Origin: an uncultured Elusimicrobiales bacterium | GTDB lineage: Bacteria > Elusimicrobiota > Elusimicrobia > Elusimicrobiales > Elusimicrobiaceae | Length of the DNA: 9,743 nucleotides | NCBI GenBank assembly: GCA_905235355.1 | Contig: CAJOLM010000039.1 | Span: forward strand, 1 to 9,743 | Direction: 5' to 3' | In this document: in pieces, positions 5,075 to 9,743 of the stretch | Layout: each line of letters starts with the position of its first letter | How positions within the stretch are numbered: position 1 is the stretch's first letter | Made by a program: the position numbers and the translations under genes | Notes under the pieces: generated by a model | What the model was told of the DNA's origin: nothing | Database searches by the model: none | Seen by the model: only the letters and a program-made list of their open reading frames with translations

Positions 5075-5758
5075 TTAATGAAAAGCTAAAATTTGTTCGG
5101 ACGAGGACAGCGGTATGTCTTCCGCGGGCAAGACAAAAGGTTTAGTCGTTTGCAGCGGATAGTTTAAATATTGGTTTAGGAATCGGCGGCATACTTCATT
5201 GCATTTGCTAAGCGAGAGTAAATCTTCCGGCTCGGTAAAGTTCAAGCTACTAAACGCATCTTCATGCATACGCGACCAAAACTCCGGCGTGATTTGCAAG
5301 ACCGGGTGGTCCAACCCAAACCCGGCGGCTGCCATTAAACGCAGGGTAAAAGCGGGGGCAAAAGCCGGCGAGGGATCTGCGATATTTAATTCGGTTAGTG
5401 CTTGCAGCAGCAAGAGATATTTTTCTTCGCTCGGTTGCCGCAGCGGAGTCAACCGCATCATCAGTTCGCAACAGTGCAGCGCAATCGTTTGGCGTTTTAA
5501 ACTAGTGCGGATAGCGGGGAAAATCTGCCGGATTTTGCCGCCCGTTACCGTACCCAACGCTGCGCCGCCGCGTTGGTAAATGCGGTAGTCCGCACAGGCA
5601 AACGGCTCGCTGATAGCTTTTAGTTTCCCTTTGGCGCGGTTGACGCCGGGCAAGCGCAAATTCACGCGCCCGTGCTGCCGGGTGTAAAGGGAAATCAGGC
5701 GGTCTGCTTCGCGGAAATCTTGGCGGAACAGCACAATGCCACTATCGGTAAATATCAT
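5075..5758 (-). CDS. recO: DNA repair protein RecO
   Basis: RecO is the recombination mediator of the RecFOR pathway. It binds single-stranded DNA and SSB, and with RecR helps load RecA at gaps. The N-terminus 'GIVLFRQDFREADRLISLYTRQHGRV' (about 7-32) is the typical start of the RecO OB-fold, followed by a mainly helical C-terminal domain. The product is 227 residues from this start, normal for the family. The Cys4 zinc site of some RecO proteins is not seen; the cysteines present are not in CxxC pairs. I placed the start at the Met directly before 'IFTDSGIVL', which matches the family; an in-frame ATG at 5803 would add 15 residues. Neither has a good ribosome binding site. It diverges from rpmH and is followed by its own terminator. 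Confidence 0.9.
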   Translation of the reverse strand: MIFTDSGIVLFRQDFREADRLISLYTRQHGRVNLRLPGVNRAKGKLKAISEPFACADYRIYQRGGAALGTVTGGKIRQIFPAIRTSLKRQTIALHCCELMMRLTPLRQPSEEKYLLLLQALTELNIADPSPAFAPAFTLRLMAAAGFGLDHPVLQITPEFWSRMHEDAFSSLNFTEPEDLLSLSKCNEVCRRFLNQYLNYPLQTTKPFVLPAEDIPLSSSEQILAFH

Positions 5759-5821
5759 ATTATAAATGTAGCAAATTTTGACTCCGCGCGTACTGATTTT
5801 CATAAATCTTTAAAAAAATCC

Positions 5822-5851
5822 TTGGACAGCGCCCGCCCGATAAGTTATAAT
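5822..5851 (+). promoter_or_regulatory. Promoter of the rpmH-rnpA-yidD-yidC-khpB operon
   Basis: TTGGAC (5822-5827) and a perfect TATAAT (5846-5851) are 18 bases apart. Transcription would start near 5858, giving a leader of roughly 95 bases before rpmH. It is the only good promoter found ahead of the five-gene cluster. Confidence 0.7.
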
Positions 5852-5912
5852 ATATAGGTCCTTCGGCTGCCCTTTTGTGCAGCGTAAGGAGAATTTAACT
5901 TAACTACAGGAG

Positions 5913-5944
5913 TATACGGGCCTGACACGTGTTCCGCCCGTATA
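5913..5944 (+). promoter_or_regulatory. Leader hairpin just upstream of rpmH
   Basis: TATACGGGC (5913-5921) pairs perfectly with GCCCGTATA (5936-5944) around a 14-base loop that itself holds the palindrome ACACGTGT. The stem ends 10 bases before the rpmH ATG, at the AAGAAG that would serve as the ribosome binding site. There is no T-run, so it is not a terminator. It could control translation or stability of the L34 message. Confidence 0.5.
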
Positions 5945-5954
5945 AAGAAGCAAA

Positions 5955-6092
5955 ATGTTACCTACATATAGACCGAACAAAGCCAAAAGAGCTAAACACA
6001 TTGGGTTCCGTGCCCGCATGGCCACCGCCGGCGGACGCAGAGTATTAAGCGCCAGACGTGCTAAAGGCCGCCACGAATTAATCCGGGCCTAA
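5955..6092 (+). CDS. rpmH: Large ribosomal subunit protein bL34
   Basis: bL34 is a small, very basic protein of the 50S subunit that binds 23S rRNA. The product is 45 residues, close to the usual 44-46. 'LPTYRPNKAKRAKHIGFRARM' (2-22) corresponds to the usual T-Y-x-P-x-x-x-K-R-x-x-x-x-G-F-R-x-R-M signature, and 'GGRRVLSARRAKGRHELIRA' (26-45) to the conserved C-terminal half with RR.KGR. It leads the operon, and its TAA is separated by one base from the rnpA ATG, so rnpA translation is probably coupled. The ribosome binding site (AAGAAG, 5946-5951) is modest. dnaA, the usual upstream neighbour, is replaced here by recO. Confidence 0.96.
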   Translation: MLPTYRPNKAKRAKHIGFRARMATAGGRRVLSARRAKGRHELIRA

Positions 6093-6093
6093 T

Positions 6094-6489
6094 ATGACGC
6101 GCCAGGGCTTACCCAGGTGCCGCCGCTTACATCTTAAAGAAGATTTTAAGAATATTATTCACGGCGGTAAACGCATTTCAGGCCATGGCCTGGTTCTGTG
6201 GTATAAGCCCGCCCCGAACGGACAAAATGACCGCCGTTTGGGTATTGTAGTATCAAAAAAGTTGGGCGGCGCGGTTGTGCGTATCCGCGCCAAACGGCTT
6301 CTTCGTGAAGCTTTCAGACTCAACCGGGAAAAATTGGCAAGTGGAGTGGATTATATTTTCCACCCGATAGACAGCGAAGCTTTGGCCACGCTGCAGCAAA
6401 TGCAAGAGGCATTGCTCAGCCTGTGCCGCCGGGCAGGACTTGTGCCTGCCAATCCCGCGCCGCAAGAGGCGCAAACGCATGATGAATAG
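6094..6489 (+). CDS. rnpA: Ribonuclease P protein component
   Basis: This is the protein subunit of RNase P, which with the rnpB RNA removes the 5' leader of precursor tRNAs. The product is 131 residues, in the normal range. 'LKEDFKNIIHGGKR' (14-27) is the family N-terminus with the conserved F, and 'RRLGIVVSKKLGGAVVR' (47-63) leads into the RNR-motif helix. That helix reads R63-I-R-A-K-R68, whereas the family has RNRxKR, so the conserved Asn is Ile here. The C-terminal segment after about residue 112 (Pro/Ala/Gln-rich) is less conserved. Translation probably depends on rpmH, and the last four codons overlap the start of yidD. No rnpB RNA is visible in the window. Confidence 0.95.
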   Translation: MTRQGLPRCRRLHLKEDFKNIIHGGKRISGHGLVLWYKPAPNGQNDRRLGIVVSKKLGGAVVRIRAKRLLREAFRLNREKLASGVDYIFHPIDSEALATLQQMQEALLSLCRRAGLVPANPAPQEAQTHDE

Positions 6490-6718
6490 AATTTCGCTGG
6501 TATGTAAACGCAGTGTACTTTTTTTGTTAAGCGTTTTTATGCTGTGTGTGCGGCCCTTGTTAGGACCGCGTGGCGTGTGCCGTTTTACACCCACCTGCAG
6601 CCAATATGCCCAGCAAGCAATTGCTAAATATGGTGTGCTAAAGGGAACATGGCTCGCTGTTGTGCGTATTAGTAAATGTCATCCGTTTCATCCGGGCGGT
6701 TATGACCCGGTGCCGTAA
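6479..6718 (+). CDS. yidD: Membrane protein insertion efficiency factor YidD
   Basis: YidD is a small membrane-associated protein that assists YidC-dependent insertion of inner-membrane proteins. The 79-residue product has the family core 'CRFTPTCSQYAQQAIAKYG' (C34-G52) and the C-terminal 'CHPFHPGGYDPVP' (C67-P79), with three conserved cysteines. Residues 12-28 are hydrophobic and probably form the membrane-associated helix. The start is ATG 6479 or 6482; AAGAGG (6464-6469) is 9 bases from the first. The gene overlaps rnpA by 11 bases in another frame, as is common for rnpA-yidD pairs. A TTG at 6440 would extend it into rnpA without support. Confidence 0.95.
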   Translation: MMNRISLVCKRSVLFLLSVFMLCVRPLLGPRGVCRFTPTCSQYAQQAIAKYGVLKGTWLAVVRISKCHPFHPGGYDPVP

Positions 6719-6753
6719 TTTCTCCCGCGTCTGAAAGCCTTTGCAGGAAGTCC

Positions 6754-6770
6754 GCCGTTTGTCAAACGGC
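6754..6770 (+). promoter_or_regulatory. Terminator-like hairpin between yidD and yidC (possible attenuator)
   Basis: GCCGTTT (6754-6760) pairs perfectly with AAACGGC (6764-6770) around a 3-base loop and is followed by CTTTT (6771-6775). It lies 9 bases before the yidC ribosome binding site AGAGG (6779-6783). The short T-run suggests partial termination or an mRNA-processing barrier that lowers yidC-khpB expression relative to rpmH-rnpA-yidD. No separate yidC promoter is evident. Confidence 0.5.
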
Positions 6771-6789
6771 CTTTTAACAGAGGACTTTT

Positions 6790-8373
6790 ATGGACCGAAA
6801 ATTTTTGCTCACGGCCTTAGTATTTCTGCTGTTTTTGACAGGGTACAATCAATTTGTGGTGATTCCCCGTATGCAAAAGCAGCAGCAGGCCGCCCAAGCG
6901 GAACTGGCCAAAACCGAACAGGAATTAGCCGCCGCTTCCGCTACGCCGGTAGCCAAAGTGCAAAGCACTTCCGCGCCGGAAGAATTAATCTCCTTCCAAG
7001 CACCTACTGCTGATATCACGTTCTCCTCTAAAGGGGCGGGGATTAAAGAGTTTTTGTTTAAAGATGTGCTGGGAAATGTGGACCTGACGCCGTACAAAGG
7101 GCAAGGTTATTTTGCCACCTTCCCGCAGCTGGATTTTCGCGAGGCAAAACGCACCCGCGATTCTATCACGTTTAAAGCGCAAGTGATGCCGGGCGTGGAA
7201 ATGCTTAAGACGTATCAGTTCCAAGACAATACCATTAATCAGCTGCTCATTACCTTCAAAAATAACACCAATTCCGAAGTAGTCCTGCCGAAATTTGATT
7301 TTAATTTTGGCCCGGGTTTATCTACGGTAAAAAGTGAATTGTCTGATAATGAGCGCGAATCCAAAGCGGTATATTTAATTCAAGAGGAAGGCAAACGCAA
7401 TCCGACCTTGGTGAAGTTTACTCCTAAAGATACTTCGCCGGCTTCCGGCAAAGATTGGATGTGGGCCGGGGTGGAAAACCGCTATTTCTTAAGCGTCCTT
7501 ATTCCGCAAGGCTGGACGGCGGGTACGTTGCAAACCCGCAAAGAAATAGTCACCACCAAGCGCCGCTTATGGGGGCTGATGGGGGATGCGGATGTAGAAG
7601 GGCCGCAGCTTTCCATTGATGTGCCAACCCAAACCGTTCCGGCAAAAGGTACGCTGGAGCTTAATTCCGATTTTTATTTCGGACCGAAGGATTATCAGTT
7701 GTTTGAGAAGTTGCCGTATCATTTGGGCCGCAGCATTGAATTTGGCTTTTTCGGTGCGCTGGGGCGTTTAGCGCGCAATGTGCTGGAATTGTTCTATAGT
7801 TGGACGGGCAATTACGGCGTGGCCATTATCATGCTGACGGTGCTGTTGCAGGCTATTTTGTTTAAGTTTACGCAAATGTCGCTCAAGTCCGGCGCGCAAA
7901 TGAAGAAAGTGCAACCGGAAATGAAACGCCTGCAAGAAAAGTATAAAGGAAACCCCGACCAATTAAACCGTGAGATGCTGGCCTTGTACCAAAAGCACCA
8001 CATTAATCCGCTGGCGGGTTGTTTGCCGCTGCTGATTCAGCTGCCGATTTTCCTGGCGCTGTTTAATGCGCTGCGCACCTCTTGGTCTTTGCACGGGGCG
8101 AAGTTTATTTGGTGGATTACGGATTTATCTTCTAAAGATCCGTATTACATCCTGCCTATCCTGATGGGGGCGGTCATGTATTTCCAACAGCGTTCTACTA
8201 TGCCGGCGGGTATGGATCAGGCGCAAGCGGCTATGTTTAAATATATGCCGGTTATTTTTACGCTGTTATTTATGAATTTCCCGTCGGGGCTGGTTTTGTA
8301 CTGGCTGACAAACAGTTTGATTACCTTTGGTATTCAAACGTTGGTAAACAGAAAAATTGCAAAAGCAAATTAA
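6790..8373 (+). CDS. yidC: Membrane protein insertase YidC (Gram-negative type)
   Basis: YidC inserts and folds inner-membrane proteins, alone or with SecYEG. The 527-residue product has the Gram-negative layout: an N-terminal membrane helix (about 4-21), an Ala/Gln-rich linker, a periplasmic P1 domain (about 50-325) and the conserved five-helix core (about 340-520). The core has 'LFYSWTGNYGVAIIMLTVLL', the cytoplasmic hairpin 'MKKVQPEMKRLQEKYKGNPD', 'HINPLAGCLPLLIQLPIFLAL' (from 404) and 'FPSGLVLYWLTNSL'. Aligned by eye with E. coli YidC, the groove arginine (R366) corresponds to Q354, and the following proline to K359. ATG 6790 has AGAGG 6 bases upstream. The stop TAA overlaps the Shine-Dalgarno of khpB. 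The absence of the lipoprotein signal typical of Gram-positive YidC supports a two-membrane organism. Confidence 0.97.
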   Translation: MDRKFLLTALVFLLFLTGYNQFVVIPRMQKQQQAAQAELAKTEQELAAASATPVAKVQSTSAPEELISFQAPTADITFSSKGAGIKEFLFKDVLGNVDLTPYKGQGYFATFPQLDFREAKRTRDSITFKAQVMPGVEMLKTYQFQDNTINQLLITFKNNTNSEVVLPKFDFNFGPGLSTVKSELSDNERESKAVYLIQEEGKRNPTLVKFTPKDTSPASGKDWMWAGVENRYFLSVLIPQGWTAGTLQTRKEIVTTKRRLWGLMGDADVEGPQLSIDVPTQTVPAKGTLELNSDFYFGPKDYQLFEKLPYHLGRSIEFGFFGALGRLARNVLELFYSWTGNYGVAIIMLTVLLQAILFKFTQMSLKSGAQMKKVQPEMKRLQEKYKGNPDQLNREMLALYQKHHINPLAGCLPLLIQLPIFLALFNALRTSWSLHGAKFIWWITDLSSKDPYYILPILMGAVMYFQQRSTMPAGMDQAQAAMFKYMPVIFTLLFMNFPSGLVLYWLTNSLITFGIQTLVNRKIAKAN

Positions 8374-8377
8374 GGAG
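8372..8377 (+). promoter_or_regulatory. Ribosome binding site of khpB, overlapping the yidC stop
   Basis: AAGGAG begins within the yidC TAA and ends 8 bases before the khpB ATG at 8386. It is near-ideal and fixes the start. Ribosomes ending yidC sit directly on it, which favours re-initiation. Confidence 0.8.
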
Positions 8378-8385
8378 CCGAATTT

Positions 8386-9540
8386 ATGCAGCATAAAGTG
8401 AAAGTAGAAGCAAAAGATGTTACCTCTGCCATTGAAAAAGGATTGAAAAAATTAGGCCTGCGCCGCGAACAAGTGGAAGTAAAAGTGCTGGAAAACCCGC
8501 GCAAGGGCTTTTTAGGTATCGGCGCGCGTCCGGCAGTAGTAGAAGTGCGCCAGAAACGCTGGGTTTCGGCGGATTTGGACTCACAAATTTATATGGACGT
8601 TCCCAAGAAAAGACGCCCGGCCAAAGGCGGGCGCAATAGCCGCCGCGGCCGCAAATCAGAAGGCGGTATCAAAGAAATTAAACGGGGCGGTCGCCGCGCG
8701 TATGGTTCGCACCGCAACGCAGAAAAAGCACCGCGCGAAAACGAAATACAGCTCTTGCCGTGCTTGGCTATTCAAGATGCTGTAATCCCGGAGTATTTAA
8801 AGGCTCCCTTGCAAGAAGCCAAAGATTATTTTGCCAACATTTTGGCTAAAATGGACGTGAAGGTGGAAAACCTGCACGCGTGGTGGGACGAAAAACAAAA
8901 CCGTATTTTAATCACGTTTGATTGTGACCACCCGGCCATTGTGATTGGTAAGGAAGGCAAAACCTTGGAATCCTTGCAATATTTGGCCACGTTAAGCATC
9001 AGCCGCCATTTTGACAAGCCTATTTCCGTCATTGCTGATACGCAAAATTACTGGCGCAAAATGGAAGATAAAATTAATGCGGATTTGGAATATGGCATTA
9101 ATCAAATTAAAAAAGGCTACAGCGTCTATCGCTTCCGCCCGATGAGCGCGCAGCTGCGCCGCTATATTCACCGCGCGGCGGAAAACAATGAATTTGTCAT
9201 CACTGTTTCCGAAGGGGAAGGCCAATGGCGCAAAGTGACGCTTCGTCCGCGCCCGGCCAATCAACCTGTCGGCACGCAGCCTGCTGCGGCGGCTACTCAA
9301 ACGGAAACTTCCGTGGAAGAAGAAGCCCTGCGCACCAGCGTTGCACCCAGCGTGGTGGAAAGCGTAAGCGTAACGGAAGTAACCGCGCAAACCGCTACTG
9401 ACACAGTATCCGTCACCGCGGTAGAACAAAGCACAGAAGTGGTCGCACCGGAGCAAGCCAATCAAGCTCCGTCAGCGCAAGCTGATTCAGTAGGGCCGCT
9501 GTTTGATAATGTGCCCGCGGAAAACACGGAAACAAAATAA
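8386..9540 (+). CDS. khpB: RNA-binding protein KhpB (Jag / EloR family), with long linker and C-terminal tail
   Basis: KhpB is a cytoplasmic RNA-binding protein that works with KhpA and is linked to cell elongation and division in Gram-positive bacteria. The domains are in family order: Jag-N (about 1-57, with 'LENPRKGFLGIGARPAVVEV'), a Lys/Arg/Gly-rich linker (about 74-115), a KH domain (about 150-225, G188-K-E-G191 loop in 'IVIGKEGKTLESLQYLA') and an R3H domain (about 240-290, R258-x-x-x-H262 and 'TVSEGEGQWRKVTLRPRP'). At 384 residues it is much longer than the roughly 210-residue Bacillus protein. The excess is the basic linker and residues 291-384, a Thr/Val/Glu/Gln/Ala-rich tail that ends acidic. 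It is the last gene of the operon, followed by a terminator. The yidC-khpB order is widely conserved. Confidence 0.95.
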   Translation: MQHKVKVEAKDVTSAIEKGLKKLGLRREQVEVKVLENPRKGFLGIGARPAVVEVRQKRWVSADLDSQIYMDVPKKRRPAKGGRNSRRGRKSEGGIKEIKRGGRRAYGSHRNAEKAPRENEIQLLPCLAIQDAVIPEYLKAPLQEAKDYFANILAKMDVKVENLHAWWDEKQNRILITFDCDHPAIVIGKEGKTLESLQYLATLSISRHFDKPISVIADTQNYWRKMEDKINADLEYGINQIKKGYSVYRFRPMSAQLRRYIHRAAENNEFVITVSEGEGQWRKVTLRPRPANQPVGTQPAAAATQTETSVEEEALRTSVAPSVVESVSVTEVTAQTATDTVSVTAVEQSTEVVAPEQANQAPSAQADSVGPLFDNVPAENTETK

Positions 9541-9564
9541 ACAAATCAAAAATTGTTTTCTTTT

Positions 9565-9592
9565 AAACCCCGCTTGTTTGGCGGGGTTTTTT
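9565..9592 (+). terminator. Rho-independent terminator of the rpmH-khpB operon
   Basis: AAACCCCGC (9565-9573) pairs perfectly with GCGGGGTTT (9581-9589) around a 7-base loop, ending in TTTTTT (9587-9592). It starts 25 bases after the khpB stop. Its core is near-identical in style to the glyQS terminator at 401-431. Confidence 0.9.
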
Positions 9593-9672
9593 GTCGTTTT
9601 TCCGTCGGGGAAATGAGGGAAAAATATTGCATAAAATACGATTAAAAAAAGGGCTGTTAGGGTTCAATACAT

Positions 9673-9743
9673 ATGAGACTGGATTGGTGTAAAAATTGGC
9701 AAGGGGATATAGGCAATCCGTGCTTGTCAATTAAGCTTCTATG
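9673..9743 (+). CDS. Possible start of an unidentified gene running off the right edge
   Basis: An ATG at 9673 opens a frame for 23 codons to the window end (MRLDWCKNWQGDIGNPCLSI...). A weak AGGG (9659-9662) lies 10 bases upstream, and no convincing promoter is seen between 9595 and 9672. The peptide is not recognised. A stretch this short is open by chance often enough that this stays a guess; an ATG also sits exactly at the window end (9741-9743) in another frame. Confidence 0.15.
   Translation, partial: MRLDWCKNWQGDIGNPCLSIKLL

Noticed and set aside
5759..5764. TATAAT directly before the recO ATG as a promoter
   Set aside because: The implied transcript would begin inside the coding sequence, and no -35 is found 16-18 bases upstream.
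5759..5803. RecO start at 5803 adding 15 residues
   Set aside because: The extension (MKISTRGVKICYIYN) is not typical of RecO N-termini, and the Met at 5758 gives the usual short lead into GIVL. It is not excluded, since neither start has a good ribosome binding site.

Overview
The window reads as a chromosomal segment of a Gram-negative-type bacterium, most likely a gut-associated member of the Elusimicrobiota (Elusimicrobium-like). This rests on a prepilin of the style common in that phylum (FTLIELLVVVLIIGILSAIA, then 'YYLANGVYP', then a Cys-rich C-terminal region), a YidC with a large periplasmic domain, and two-subunit glycyl-tRNA synthetase. The assignment is recognition from memory, not a search result.

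Layout, left to right. Positions 1-300 hold no recognisable gene. The + strand there is about 75% A+C by hand count over 1-260, and a strong sigma70-type promoter (280-307) fires leftward into it. Positions 311-400 are extremely AT-rich. A leftward operon glyQ-glyS follows (3406 back to 447), with an ATGA overlap and a terminator at 401-431. Divergent from glyQ is a HAD-family phosphatase (3467-4123, +). It converges, with a 3-base gap, on a type IV prepilin gene (4816 back to 4127). Upstream of the pilin lies a promoter with a 12-base homopolymer in its spacer. Leftward recO (5758 back to 5075) has a terminator at 4979-5024. Divergent from recO is the conserved rightward cluster rpmH-rnpA-yidD-yidC-khpB (5955-9540), with a promoter at 5822-5851 and a terminator at 9565-9592. 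The last 150 bases are intergenic or the very start of another gene.

The right-hand cluster makes L34, the RNase P protein, the YidC insertase with its accessory factor YidD, and the RNA-binding protein KhpB (Jag). It is usually next to dnaA/oriC, but here recO is the neighbour and no DnaA-box cluster is visible. glyQS charges tRNA-Gly. RecO acts in recombinational repair.

The most unusual part is the pilin locus. Its leader is 81 residues rather than the usual 5-25. The DNA for about 60 of those residues (4600-4778) is a train of four hairpins, three of which have the same geometry (perfect 8-bp stem, 9-base loop, 25 bases in total). It looks like an in-frame palindromic cassette in the part of the protein that prepilin peptidase removes. 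With the poly-A tract in the promoter spacer, the locus may be both a host for a mobile palindromic element and phase-variable. Secondary curiosities are the A/C-biased tract at the left edge, the loss of the conserved groove arginine in YidC, an altered RNR motif in RnpA, and a long low-complexity tail on KhpB.
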